DNA of 64,000 bases from G965213525 sp965213525 (lineage in GTDB: Bacteria > Actinomycetota > Acidimicrobiia > Acidimicrobiales > Poriferisodalaceae): NCBI GenBank assembly GCA_965213525.1, contig OZ243889.1, positions 558,001 through 622,000 on the forward strand, written 5' to 3'. Of this stretch, positions 33,832-43,748 are shown piece after piece (position 1 is the first letter of the stretch; each line of letters opens with the position of its first letter). Below the pieces are notes generated by a model, which saw only the letters and a list, made by a program, of their open reading frames with translations, made no database searches and had not been told where the DNA came from. Made by a program: the position numbers and the translations under genes.

Positions 33832-36800
33832 TCACCACGTGTCCACGCAGGGACGGCGGGGCGTGCCGGGCGGCGCGCCCGGGGGGCCGGCGGCGGCGAG
33901 CAAGACCCGAGTGATCCAGCGGCGGCTGTCGGCGGGGTCGATCACGTCGTCGATCTCGAACACCGAGGCGAAGTTGATGCCCTTGCCGATCTCGTACATC
34001 TTGGCGACCCGCTCCTCGTAGGCGGCCTGGCGCTCGTCGGGGTCGGCGATGGCGGCCAGCTCGTCGCGGTAGCCGAGGCGCACCGCTCCTTCCAGGCCCA
34101 TGCCCCCGAACTCACCGGTCGGCCAGGCGACGATGAACGCCGGCGCCCGGAAGCTGCCCCCGGCCATCGCCTGGGCGCCGAGGCCGTAACCCTTGCGCAG
34201 CACGATCGTGGCAAAGGGCACCGAGATGCTCGCCCCCACGGTGAACAACCGGGCGGCGTGGCGGACCGTGGCGGTCGCCTCGGCGTCGGGGCCGACCATG
34301 ATCCCCGGCGTGTCACAGCAGAACAGCACCGGTAGCCCGAAGGCGTCGCACAGCTGCAGGAAGCGGGCGGCCTTGTCGGCGCCGTCGCTGTCGATGGCGC
34401 CGCCGAGGTGGGTCGGGTCGTTGGCCACCACCCCGAGCGGTCGGCCCTCGATGCGGGCCAGGCAGGTGATCATCCCCGGGGCGAACCCACGCCGCAGCTC
34501 GAGCACCGAGTCGGTGTCGCACAGCAACTCGATGGCCGAGCGCACGTCGTAGACCCGCAGGCGGTTCTCGGGCACGACGTGGCGCAACAGCCGCTGGTCC
34601 GCAGCGTCCCAGTCGGCCACCGGGCCACAGAAGTACGACAGGTAGCGGCGAGCCAGGTCAACGGCCTCGGCCTCGTCGGCGGCGCGCAGGTCGACCACGC
34701 CGTTGGCCCACTGCACGTCGATCGGCCCGATGTCGGTCGGATCGACCTGCCCCAACCCGCCGCCCTCGATCATCGCCGGACCCCCCATGCCGATGTTGGA
34801 GTCCTCTGTGGCGATGACGACGTCGCAACAGCCCAACAGGGCGGCGTTGCCGGCGAAGCAGTAGCCAGCGTTGATCCCGACCAACGGCACCTGGCCGCTC
34901 AGCTCGCCGAACAGCCGGAAGGCCAGGCAGTCGAGCCCGGCCACCTGGGTGCCGTCGGTGTCGCCGGGACGACCGCCGCCGCCCTCGGTGAACACCACGA
35001 CGGGCAGCCGCTGATCGGCGGCCAATTGGAACAGCCGGTCCTTCTTCAGGTGGTTCATGTGGCCCTGGGTGCCGGCCAGCACTGTGTAGTCATAGGACAC
35101 CACCACGGTGCGGGCGGCGTCGCCGAAGCGGGCGGCGTCGACGGTGCCCACCCCGCCGACCAGGCCGTCGCCGGGGGTCTTGGCGATCAGCTCGTCGAGG
35201 GGTCGGCGCCGTCGTTGGGCGGCCAGCACGAGCGGGCCGTACTCGACGAAGCTGTCGTCGTCGACGAGGTCGGCGACGTTCTCCCGGGTGGTGCGCCTGC
35301 CCACCGCCCGTCGGCGCTGCACTGCGGCGGAACGGCGCTCGTCGTGGCCGATCTCGTGGCGTTCGACGACCTCGGCGAGGTCGTCTCGGACGTGGTCGAG
35401 GTCGAGCTCAGGTCTGCTGGCCCCGTCCTCGACGGCCCCGTCGCCGGTGGCGATGATCGCAAGGCGATCGCCCCGGGCGACGACGTCGCCGACCGCCACG
35501 ACGACGTCGGTCACCGCACCGGCGTTGGGGGCGGCGACGACGTGCTCCATCTTCATGGCCTCGAGGATCACCACCGGTCGACCGGCGTCGATGGTCCAGC
35601 CGGCATCGGCTTCGATCGCCACCACCGTGCCGGCCAGGGGAGCGACCAACGCCACCTGCCCGTCACCGAGGGGGCCGCCGGCGCCCAGGCGACCGCGAGC
35701 TGCGTCGCCCGTCGCCGCAGGGAGCGCCGGCGAGGTGCCAGCACCAGCGGACGGGTCGGTGCCGAGGCTCTGGGCCTCGGCGGCCAGGGCGCCCAGGTGG
35801 TCCTCGACGTAGGTGGTGGTGGTCTGACCAGCGAGGGTCTCGGGTCGCTTGAGCAGGGCACGCAGGAGACCGATGGTCGTCTCGGGCCCTCCGAGGACGA
35901 GCTCACCGAGGGCCCGGTCGGCTCGCCGCGTCAGCACGTCGGCGTCGGTGGCCCACACGATCACCTTGGCGAGCAGGGGATCGAAGCTGGGGTGCACGAC
36001 GTCACCGACGCGCACCGCGGCGTCGACGCGCACGCCGGGGCCGGTGGGCGGTGACCAGGCGGTGATCGTCCCGCCCGAGGGCTCGAGCGTGGCCTGGGCG
36101 GTGAGGGACTCGGCGATGACCCGGGCCTGGACGGCCCGGCCCCGGGCCGGCGGGGTGTCGGCCAGCCCCAGCTCGTCGAGGGTGGCGCCGGTGGCGAGCT
36201 GCAGCTGGATGGCCACGAGATCGAGGCCGGTGACGGCCTCGGTGACGGTGTGCTCGACCTGGAGGCGAGGGTTGACCTCGATCACGGCGACCGGGGCGTC
36301 CTCGCCGCCCGGCCCGGCGCCGGTGAGGCCGGCGTGCGATTCGCCAGACCCCTCGGCGGATCCGTCCTCACCACCTGCGCTCACGTCGACGAGGAGCTCC
36401 ACGGTGCCCAGCCCCCGCAGCTCGGCGGCCCGCCCGAGGGCCAGCGCCGCCTCGGCGCACCGGGCCCGTACGCCCTCGGTCAGCGACGGCGCCGGGGCCA
36501 GCTCGAGCAACTTCTGGTGGCGGCGTTGCAGGCTGCACTCGCGATCGCCGAGCACCACGACACCTCCGGCGGCGTCGGCGGCGAGCTGGATCTCGATGTG
36601 GCGAGCGCGGGGCAGGTGGCGTTCGGCGTAGCAGCGACCGTCACCGAAGGCCGACGCCGCCTCGGCGGAGCTGCGGGCCCACGCCTCGTCGAGCTCGTCA
36701 CCGTCACGGGCCACCCGAAGCCCACGTCCGCCGCCGCCGGCCACGGCCTTGACCATGACCGGCCCGTCCTCGAGAAGCTGGCGGGCCGCGTCGAGGCCCC

Positions 36801-37212
36801 CGGCGGGGTCGGTGGCGTCGAGCACCGGCGCCCCCACCGAGCGGGCCAGGGCGAGGGTGGCGTGCTTGTCGCCGAAGATCTCGAGCACCTCGGGCGACGG
36901 TCCGACGAAGGAGACCCCGGCCTGGGCGCAGGCCGCCGCGAGCACGGGCCGCTCGCTCAACAACCCGTAGCCGGGGTGCACCACGCCGCAACCGGCGTCG
37001 ATGGCGGCGGCGACCACGGCCCCCGCGTCGAGGTAGGCGCCGACCCCCCGCCCGGGCAGGAGGGCGGTCTCGTCGACGGCGTCGAGGTGGGCGCCGGTGT
37101 CGTCGGCGGGGTGCACGCCCACGGTGCGCAGCCCGAGGTCGGCGGCGGTGCGGGCGATGCGGATGGCGATCTCGCCCCGGTTGGCGATCAGCAACGACTC
37201 GGCGTGCGACAT
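33832..37212 (-). CDS. single-chain acyl-CoA carboxylase (biotin carboxylase + BCCP + carboxyltransferase)
   Basis: One 1126-residue chain carries all activities for carboxylation of an acyl-CoA. Residues 1-450 are biotin carboxylase (LLIANRGEIAIRIARTA, VKAVAGGGGRGLRV, EVNPRLQVEHTVTE). The biotin site is EAMKMEH with Lys554. Residues about 620-1126 are the carboxyltransferase, with VVFTEGGGGRPGDTDG and FCCDTPGIMVGPDAEA. Single-chain enzymes of this order are known from mycobacteria (long-chain acyl-CoA carboxylase), where they form hexamers. A Gly/Ser/Glu-rich insertion of about 30 residues lies just before EVNPRLQVEH. ATG 37212 fits the conserved N-terminus; the longer upstream frame is a shadow of the phosphofructokinase gene. 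Confidence 0.93.
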   Translation of the reverse strand: MSHAESLLIANRGEIAIRIARTAADLGLRTVGVHPADDTGAHLDAVDETALLPGRGVGAYLDAGAVVAAAIDAGCGVVHPGYGLLSERPVLAAACAQAGVSFVGPSPEVLEIFGDKHATLALARSVGAPVLDATDPAGGLDAARQLLEDGPVMVKAVAGGGGRGLRVARDGDELDEAWARSSAEAASAFGDGRCYAERHLPRARHIEIQLAADAAGGVVVLGDRECSLQRRHQKLLELAPAPSLTEGVRARCAEAALALGRAAELRGLGTVELLVDVSAGGEDGSAEGSGESHAGLTGAGPGGEDAPVAVIEVNPRLQVEHTVTEAVTGLDLVAIQLQLATGATLDELGLADTPPARGRAVQARVIAESLTAQATLEPSGGTITAWSPPTGPGVRVDAAVRVGDVVHPSFDPLLAKVIVWATDADVLTRRADRALGELVLGGPETTIGLLRALLKRPETLAGQTTTTYVEDHLGALAAEAQSLGTDPSAGAGTSPALPAATGDAARGRLGAGGPLGDGQVALVAPLAGTVVAIEADAGWTIDAGRPVVILEAMKMEHVVAAPNAGAVTDVVVAVGDVVARGDRLAIIATGDGAVEDGASRPELDLDHVRDDLAEVVERHEIGHDERRSAAVQRRRAVGRRTTRENVADLVDDDSFVEYGPLVLAAQRRRRPLDELIAKTPGDGLVGGVGTVDAARFGDAARTVVVSYDYTVLAGTQGHMNHLKKDRLFQLAADQRLPVVVFTEGGGGRPGDTDGTQVAGLDCLAFRLFGELSGQVPLVGINAGYCFAGNAALLGCCDVVIATEDSNIGMGGPAMIEGGGLGQVDPTDIGPIDVQWANGVVDLRAADEAEAVDLARRYLSYFCGPVADWDAADQRLLRHVVPENRLRVYDVRSAIELLCDTDSVLELRRGFAPGMITCLARIEGRPLGVVANDPTHLGGAIDSDGADKAARFLQLCDAFGLPVLFCCDTPGIMVGPDAEATATVRHAARLFTVGASISVPFATIVLRKGYGLGAQAMAGGSFRAPAFIVAWPTGEFGGMGLEGAVRLGYRDELAAIADPDERQAAYEERVAKMYEIGKGINFASVFEIDDVIDPADSRRWITRVLLAAAGPPGAPPGTPRRPCVDTW

Positions 37213-37425
37213 CGAGGCAAGGCTCCTGGGGTGGGGACGGCGACTGGCGCCCGCCGCCCGCGAGACGGCGGTCACATCATCCACGGCGCTGCCGTCCGCC
37301 GCCACCGCCGCACCCCGGGTGCCACCGCCGCCGTCTGTCACACCACCGCACCTGGGTGCTCTCCCCCGGCACGACGGTCGTGGTGAGATGAGGCGGATGC
37401 GCTGGCCGTCCGGGACGCACCGCCG

Positions 37426-38736
37426 GTGAGGTTGCCCACCCTGCCGCCGGTCGACCAGCTGGTCGTGCGACGGGTCGGCGTCGGCCGGTACCCGTCCCCT
37501 CTGGCCGCCATCGGCCAACGACTCGTGAGCGACGTCGACCGGGTGCTCGTATCGGTCTCGGCGGCCGAGACCGAGGCGCTGGTCGCCGCCGGGCGCCCGT
37601 TGCCCAGCTTCGAGCTGGCCGGGCCACGCCCCCGGCTGGCCTTCGACCCGGCGACCGCCACCGCCGGGATCGTCACCTGCGGGGGGCTCTGCCCCGGCCT
37701 CAACGACGTGATCCGCTCGATCACCATGACGCTGCGCCGCCTCTACGGCGTGCCCGACGTGCTCGGGTTCCGCTACGGCTACCGGGGGCTGACCCGCGAG
37801 GGCCACGGTCCGATGGAGCTCAGCACCGACGCGGTCGACGACATCCACCGCCACGGCGGCACGGTGCTGGGCTCGTCTCGAGGTCCCCAGGACCCGACCG
37901 AGGTGGTCGACACCCTCGTCGCCGCCGGGGTCGACATGTTGTTCTGCGTCGGCGGTGACGGCACCCTGCGAGGAGCTCACGCCATCGCCACCGAGATCGG
38001 CCGGCGGGGCCTGGCGATCGCGGTGGTCGGGGTGCCCAAGACGATCGACAACGACCTGCGCTACATCGAGCGGTCCTTCGGCTTCGCCACCGCGGTCGAG
38101 GAGGCCGGGCGGATCATCACCGGTGCCCATGAAGAGGCGCGGGGCGCGTGGAACGGGGTCGGTCTCGTGAAGCTGATGGGCCGCCACGCCGGGTTCATCG
38201 CCGCCCACGCGTCGCTGGCCAACAGCGACGTCAACCTGTGCGTGGTGCCCGAGGTGCCCTTCACCGTCGACGGTCTGATCGCTGCGCTGCGCCGGCGGCT
38301 CGCCCACCGCCACCACGCCGTCATCGTCGTCGCCGAGGGCGCCGGACAGGACCTGGTCGCGGCCTTGGACCGCCGCCACGACCCTTCGGGCAACCTGCGC
38401 TTGGGCGACGTCGGCACCTTCTTGCGAGACCGCTTGGCCGAGGGCGTCGCCGACATGGGCGGGACGGTGCGCTACCTCGACCCGAGCTACGCCATCCGGA
38501 GCCTGCCCGCCAACGCCTATGACGCCGAGTTCTGCCTGGTGCTCGGCCAGCAGGCGGTGCACGCCGCCATGTCGGGCCGCACCGACTGCGTCGTCGGGTA
38601 CTGGCGCCACCACTTCACCCTCGTGCCCATCCCGCTGGTCACCAGCCGCTCGCGCACGCTCGATCCATACGAGGACCTCTGGCAGCGGGTCCTGTTGTCG
38701 ACCCGCCAGCCGGCCGACCTCACCCGGGCGGCGTAG
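37426..38736 (+). CDS. 6-phosphofructokinase (plant-like, probably ATP-dependent)
   Basis: Phosphorylates fructose 6-phosphate in glycolysis. The 436-residue product has IVTCGGLCPGLNDVIRS, RYGYRGLT, the nucleotide motif GGDGTLRGAHAI and the catalytic PKTIDND. The second Gly of GGDGT, in place of the Asp of pyrophosphate enzymes (GGDDS), favours ATP as the phosphoryl donor. VKLMGRHAGFIA and VVAEGAGQDL follow as expected. The N-terminal 85 residues are longer than in the short bacterial enzymes, as in plant-type sequences. It begins at GTG 37426, about 210 bases from the divergent carboxylase gene. Confidence 0.92.
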   Translation: MRLPTLPPVDQLVVRRVGVGRYPSPLAAIGQRLVSDVDRVLVSVSAAETEALVAAGRPLPSFELAGPRPRLAFDPATATAGIVTCGGLCPGLNDVIRSITMTLRRLYGVPDVLGFRYGYRGLTREGHGPMELSTDAVDDIHRHGGTVLGSSRGPQDPTEVVDTLVAAGVDMLFCVGGDGTLRGAHAIATEIGRRGLAIAVVGVPKTIDNDLRYIERSFGFATAVEEAGRIITGAHEEARGAWNGVGLVKLMGRHAGFIAAHASLANSDVNLCVVPEVPFTVDGLIAALRRRLAHRHHAVIVVAEGAGQDLVAALDRRHDPSGNLRLGDVGTFLRDRLAEGVADMGGTVRYLDPSYAIRSLPANAYDAEFCLVLGQQAVHAAMSGRTDCVVGYWRHHFTLVPIPLVTSRSRTLDPYEDLWQRVLLSTRQPADLTRAA

Positions 38737-38786
38737 TCGCTAGGGCTTCGCCAGCGCACCGCATCGGACCGCTGTCAGACCCAGAG

Positions 38787-39230
38787 GTGCGAACGATCGT
38801 CGTCGACGGGTTCGCCGCCAGCGGCCGCGACGCCGGCGACGTCGTCGAGCGGATCATCCGCTTCGCTCGGGGCCACCCGCAGCGGGCGATGCAGCTCGCC
38901 GACGCCGTCTGGCGCCAGACACCACAGGGCTCGACGGCCGATCTCGGCGCGTGGGAGGCAGCGCTCGGCGCCGGGCGATCCGGCGTCGACAGCGGATCAG
39001 AGCGGCTCTACGCGCTGCTGCGGACCGGTCAGCAGAAGACGTTGCGGGCGATCGTCAGCGGTGGCAGCCCCTATGGCACCGCCGGCGACGTCCTCGACCT
39101 GTCGGCGGGGACGGCGACCGGCGCCATCTCGGCGCTCACCGATCTCGGCTACGTCGCCAGGGCCGGTGGACGCCTCGTGGTGGTCGATCCGCTGTTCGCC
39201 GATTGGATCCGTCGACGCTTCCCCGTGTGA
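38787..39230 (+). CDS. truncated AAA-family ATPase, C-terminal winged-helix part only
   Basis: The 147 residues match the C-terminal third of prokaryotic AAA ATPases of the ATP-binding protein family: FAASGRDAGDVVERIIRFARGHPQRAMQLADAVW is the lid region, and GTAGDVLDLSAGTATGAISALTDLGYV is a winged helix. No Walker motifs are present because the homology begins only just after GTG 38787, and no nucleotide-binding part exists upstream, where the phosphofructokinase ends. It is most likely a gene remnant, though the frame is open and has the local codon bias. Function on its own is doubtful. Confidence 0.7.
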   Translation: MRTIVVDGFAASGRDAGDVVERIIRFARGHPQRAMQLADAVWRQTPQGSTADLGAWEAALGAGRSGVDSGSERLYALLRTGQQKTLRAIVSGGSPYGTAGDVLDLSAGTATGAISALTDLGYVARAGGRLVVVDPLFADWIRRRFPV

Positions 39231-39258
39231 GCGGCGGTCTCTCGTAGGATCTGGCGCC

Positions 39259-40779
39259 GTGGCCGCCGCCCCCGTCGTCGACACCAGCCGGGGCCGTCTC
39301 GTCGGGCGCCGCCGACGTGGCGTCGAGCTGTACGCCGGGATCCCCTACGCGGTTCCGCCGGTCGGCGAGCGGCGGTGGCTGCCCCCGGTGGCCCACCCCG
39401 GCTGGGAGGGCGACCTCGACGCCACCGAGTTCGGTCCGATCGCCCCGCAGCTCGCCGGCACCGTCGAGATGATCACCGGTGACACCGACCGCCCCCCCAG
39501 CGACGAGTCGTGCCTGACGCTCAACGTCGTCACCCCGGCCGCCGATGGGGGAGCGCGCCCGGTGATGGTGTGGATCCACGGTGGTGGGTTCACCACCGGC
39601 GCCGGCTCCATCCCGTGGTACGACGGCAGCCGTCTCGCCGCCTCGGGCGACGTCGTCGTGGTCACCGTCAACTACCGCCTTGGGGTCCTGGGGTTCCTCG
39701 AGCTCGGCCACGTCGACCCCGCGCTGGCGTCCTCGGGGTCGCTCGGCCTGCAGGACCAGGTGGCTGCCCTCGAATGGGTCCGTGACGAGGTCGCCGCCTT
39801 CGGGGGCGACCCCGCCCGGGTCACCGTGTTCGGCGAGTCGGCCGGCGCCATGAGCGTCGCCACGTTGATGACCATGCCCTCGGCCGCAGGCCTGTTCGAC
39901 CGGGCCATCGCCCAGAGCGGGGCTGCCCACCACACCCAGGCTCCCGAGCGGGCCCGTGAGCTCACCGACGCCCTGGTGGCCGAGCTCGGATGCGGCGACG
40001 ACCTCGACGCCCTCCAGGCGGTCGAGGTCAGCCGGTTGCTCGACGTCCAGGGGTCGGTGGGTGCCGAGCTGACCCGTGCTCGGGCGTCACGGCCGGGTGA
40101 GGGCGGACTGGGGTTGGCGTTCCTGCCCGTCGTCGACGGCGAAGTGCTGCCCCGGGCGCCGATCGAGGCGATGCGCGACGGTACCGGCGCCGACATCGAG
40201 CTCGTCACCGGCACCAACCGCGACGAGTGGAACCTGTTCGACCTGGCCAGCTCGCCCGTCGACGACGAGGGCACCCTGTTCCGGCGCCTCGAGCGCATCA
40301 CCGCTGACCCCGACGAGCTCGTCGGCGTGTACCGCCAGCGGCTCGGCGGCGACGACCACCACGGCGTGTGGCGGGCGGCGATGACCGACCAGGTGTTCCG
40401 CATCCCGGCCATCCGCATGGCCGAGGCCCGGGCCGCCCACGGTGCCACCACCCGCATGTACGCCTTCGACTGGGCGTCGAGCGCCTTCGGTGGCCGCCTC
40501 GGCTCGTGCCACGCCCTGGAGATCCCCTTCGCCTTCGACGTGCTCGACGCTCCCGGCGTGGACGTGTTCACCGGCCCCGACGCGCCCCGACCGCTCGCAT
40601 CGGCGATGTCGCGGGCGTGGACGGCCTTCGCCCACGCGGGTGACCCCAGCCACGACGGCATCGGCGAGTGGCCGGTGCATGACACCGACCGCCACCCGAC
40701 GATGCACCTTGACGTGACCTGTGAGGTCCGCGACGACCCGGCCGCCGCCGAGCGCGTCGCCTGGGCGGCGTTGCTGTGA
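39259..40779 (+). CDS. carboxylesterase (type B, alpha/beta hydrolase)
   Basis: A 506-residue esterase. It starts VVDTSRGRLVGRRRRGV and GIPYAVPPVGERR as usual for type B carboxylesterases. It has the oxyanion loop WIHGGGFTTGAG, the nucleophile in FGESAGAMS, an acidic residue in VTGTNRDEW and the C-terminal histidine in GSCHALEIPFAF. No signal peptide is seen from GTG 39259, so it is probably cytoplasmic. Substrate is unknown. The upstream remnant ends 28 bases before it. Confidence 0.92.
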   Translation: MAAAPVVDTSRGRLVGRRRRGVELYAGIPYAVPPVGERRWLPPVAHPGWEGDLDATEFGPIAPQLAGTVEMITGDTDRPPSDESCLTLNVVTPAADGGARPVMVWIHGGGFTTGAGSIPWYDGSRLAASGDVVVVTVNYRLGVLGFLELGHVDPALASSGSLGLQDQVAALEWVRDEVAAFGGDPARVTVFGESAGAMSVATLMTMPSAAGLFDRAIAQSGAAHHTQAPERARELTDALVAELGCGDDLDALQAVEVSRLLDVQGSVGAELTRARASRPGEGGLGLAFLPVVDGEVLPRAPIEAMRDGTGADIELVTGTNRDEWNLFDLASSPVDDEGTLFRRLERITADPDELVGVYRQRLGGDDHHGVWRAAMTDQVFRIPAIRMAEARAAHGATTRMYAFDWASSAFGGRLGSCHALEIPFAFDVLDAPGVDVFTGPDAPRPLASAMSRAWTAFAHAGDPSHDGIGEWPVHDTDRHPTMHLDVTCEVRDDPAAAERVAWAALL

Positions 40780-40858
40780 CCCCGCAGGCGTCCGACGGCG
40801 CGACCGGTCGGTCGCCGTCCGATGACCGGGCCGGCCCGCCGGTCGATCGAGGAGGTCG

Positions 40859-41569
40859 GTGAGCGTGGCCGATCTGGAGGCGACGATGCGCACCACCTTC
40901 GCCGGGCGTGAGCTCACCGACGACGACGTCGACGACGCCACCATCCACCACCTGCTCGACGTGGCCCGCTTCGCCCCGAGCGGCGGCAACCGCCAGGGCT
41001 GGCGGGTCGTGGTGGTCCGTGACGACGACACCAAGCGCGAGCTGCTCGTGCGCTGCGCTCCCACCTTCGCCACCTACCGGGCGATGGCCGCGGCGGGGGA
41101 GACGCCGTTCCAGACGGTCACGCCGACCTCCGTCGACGTCGCCACCGTCGAAGCCGCAGCCACGATCGAGGCGGCCGACCGCCTGCCCGGGTGGCTGGAG
41201 CAGATGGCGGTCGCCCCGGTGGTGCTGGTCATCGGCGTCGATCTCGGTGAGGTGGCGGCCATGGACGCCGAGCTCGACCGGGTCGGCATCGTCGGCGGCG
41301 CCTCGATCTACCCGTTCGTCCACAACATCTTGCTGGCGGCCCGGGCCAACGGGCTGACCGGCGCCCTCACCACGTTCCTCGCCCGCTCCGAACACGAGGT
41401 CGCCGAGCTGCTCGGCTTCGGTGACCACGTGGCGGTGGCGGCGATGGTGCCGATCGGTCGACCCGCCAAGGTCATCAGCCGCCTCAGCCGACACCCGGTC
41501 GAGAAGTTCGCCCGGGTCGACCGCTGGGAGGGCGGCGAGCCCCTCACCCCGCCCGGCGAGGCGTCCTAG
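40859..41569 (+). CDS. nitroreductase family protein
   Basis: A 236-residue flavin (FMN) enzyme of the nitroreductase fold. Signature parts are ARFAPSGGNRQGWRVVVV (FMN phosphate contacts), GGASIYPFVHNILLAARANGL (the central helix) and GFGDHVAVAAMVPIGRPA near the end. Members reduce nitro compounds or quinones or have dehalogenase/other roles. A GGAGG site precedes GTG 40859 by 3-7 bases. It is not obviously linked to its neighbours. Confidence 0.9.
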   Translation: MSVADLEATMRTTFAGRELTDDDVDDATIHHLLDVARFAPSGGNRQGWRVVVVRDDDTKRELLVRCAPTFATYRAMAAAGETPFQTVTPTSVDVATVEAAATIEAADRLPGWLEQMAVAPVVLVIGVDLGEVAAMDAELDRVGIVGGASIYPFVHNILLAARANGLTGALTTFLARSEHEVAELLGFGDHVAVAAMVPIGRPAKVISRLSRHPVEKFARVDRWEGGEPLTPPGEAS

Positions 41570-41628
41570 GGGAGCGTCGTCGAACCGGGGCGCTGGATCA
41601 GGGGCGACGCGACCTAGGGTCGCCGGTC

Positions 41629-42297
<669 letters not shown>

Positions 42298-42414
42298 GAC
42301 GTCCCGACTGCGGATCCCGCCGGGGCGCAGGAGCAAGCAGAGGGCCGTCCGTGCAGCGGCCAGGGCAGGATGCCGGTTTGCGCGCGGGCGTATCGGTGAT
42401 ACACAATCGCACCC

Positions 42415-42427
42415 GAGTGTTACACTC
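42415..42427. promoter_or_regulatory. short inverted repeat before an antitoxin gene, possible operator
   Basis: GAGTG-TTA-CACTC is a 5-bp inverted repeat ending 6 bases before the ATG of the antitoxin. Antitoxins usually repress their own genes through such a palindrome near the promoter. The local DNA is also more AT-rich than elsewhere (TGATACACAATCGC). No experimental or consensus evidence; it is a candidate only. Confidence 0.35.
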
Positions 42428-42433
42428 CGGTGC

Positions 42434-42685
42434 ATGCCGACGGTACGACCGCGTCACAACATCACCGAGTCCGACGAGCTGGCTGTTGCTCTGGACGCCG
42501 CAGAGCAACGCTGGCCGGGCGAGAGCCGTGCGCGGTTGCTGACTCGGCTCGCCCTGGAGGCGCACCGGGCGGCTCAGCGGTCGGTCGACGACCGGATCGC
42601 TGCCATTCGCCGTCACGGTGGGGTGGCGACTGGCTGCTACGGACAGGAATACCTGGCGGCCGAGCGCAATGGCTGGCCCGAGTGA
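42434..42685 (+). CDS. antitoxin of a PIN-domain toxin pair
   Basis: An 83-residue protein, MPTVRPRHNITESDELAVAL at its start, then RWPGESRARLLTRLALEAHR, a helical region typical of short antitoxins; the tail (RHGGVATGCYGQEYL) may contact the toxin. Its stop overlaps the GTG of the PIN gene (GTGA). I do not recognise the exact family. The identification rests on size, order and the partner. The preceding bases 42298-42433 hold the candidate operator and no other gene. Confidence 0.75.
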   Translation: MPTVRPRHNITESDELAVALDAAEQRWPGESRARLLTRLALEAHRAAQRSVDDRIAAIRRHGGVATGCYGQEYLAAERNGWPE

Positions 42686-43065
42686 TCGTCGTCGATGCGT
42701 CGGTGCTGATCGCCTATCTCGACTCTGAGGATGCGCACCATCACGGTGCCGTCGAGCTGCTGGTGAGCGAGGCGGCGACGGAGTTCGTTGCGGCAACGCT
42801 CACGCTGGGCGAGACGCTGGTGGGTCCGGCTCGGTCGGGTGTGCTCGACGCAGCGATCGGAGCACTGCAGGAGATCGGCGTCACCGAGCTCGAGCTGGTC
42901 GAGGGGGATGCGGAGCGTCTCGCAAGGGTCCGCAGCGAGACGAACCTCACGATGCCGGATTGCGTCGTGCTGGTGGCCGCCGAGAACGCGAAGGCTCGCG
43001 TCGCGACCTTCAATCGCCGCCTCGCTCACGAGGCTCGCCAGCGCGGACTCGATGTTGTCGCCTGA
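42682..43065 (+). CDS. PIN-domain ribonuclease toxin (VapC-like)
   Basis: A 127-residue PIN domain: IVVDASVLIAYLDSED with the first Asp, the Glu in LTLGETLVGP, Asp in TMPDCVVLVAAEN and the final NRRL/Asp region. It overlaps the antitoxin by 4 bases (GTGA), indicating translational coupling. PIN toxins cleave RNA when free of antitoxin. This is the second antitoxin-PIN pair in the window, not closely similar to the one at 25.0 kb. Confidence 0.9.
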   Translation: MIVVDASVLIAYLDSEDAHHHGAVELLVSEAATEFVAATLTLGETLVGPARSGVLDAAIGALQEIGVTELELVEGDAERLARVRSETNLTMPDCVVLVAAENAKARVATFNRRLAHEARQRGLDVVA

Positions 43066-43111
43066 CGTTCGCTCACGTCGCCGGGGCGGCCGCTGATCGG
43101 CCGGGGCGGCG

Positions 43112-43748
43112 TCAGCCGGCTGCCGGGTGGTCCGTCGCGCCCGGGACGACCTCCAGGGGTGCCGTTGATTCGACGCTGGGCTCGCCGGCCGGCTCGTCGA
43201 GATTTGCAGTGGGAACCGTGGACGGGGTCGTCCATCCCGTTGACGATCCACACCTCTCGGCCGTCGACCAGCGCGTCGAAGGCGTGGATCGAGACCGCCC
43301 CCTCAGCGGAACCGACGTCGGCGCGAATGGTTACCCCGGCCCGGTCCGTCACGCCTTCGACCAGGGTGCCCTCGCCAGTTCTCCCGGCCCGTCCGCGCAC
43401 GATCGCCTCGCAGAGGCTCGTCCTGGCCTGATGGACCGGGACCGCGCACAGCCCCTGCCGCTGCTCCACCGAGAGCGGTTCGGGCGGGTCCTCGAGGTGC
43501 GCCGAGACGGGGCTGTACCCAAGATCGAGCCGTTCTCGATCCGCAGGGGTCACGCCCAGCCGTGCGTCGAGCTGGGCGAGTACTGCCAGTTCCGCTGACT
43601 CGTGACACCCGCTCGGCAGCTCGTCGCCTTCGGGCAACCGGCGGCCGGTGAGCCCGTAGTCGCTGGGCTCTGAGGACTCACCCACCCCGCACGTCGAGTT
43701 CAGCAACGCCTCGACCAGGGTGTCGGCACACCCCGCTGGTCTCCACAC
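43112..43748 (-). pseudogene. third, degenerate copy of the duplicated lipoprotein
   Basis: The translation aligns with the lipoproteins at 44.0 and 46.4 kb: EPSDYGLTGRRLPEGDELPS, LDLGYSPVSAHLED, DVGSAEGAVSI and the strongly kept ALVDGREVWIV. The N-terminal signal and first 50 residues are missing. Near the 3' end the frame shifts: the open frame runs on to 43026, but in the next frame the sequence STAPLEVVPGATDHPAAG followed by a stop at 43112 matches the tail of the 44-kb copy (PAPLEVLPRERDSEPAG). No protease gene accompanies this copy. The 289 bases on its other side (43749-44037) show no gene. Confidence 0.7.

Noticed and set aside
37213..38613. N-terminal extension of the acyl-CoA carboxylase frame across the phosphofructokinase gene
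   Set aside because: The conserved biotin carboxylase begins right after ATG 37212; upstream text is low-complexity and opposite a clear gene.
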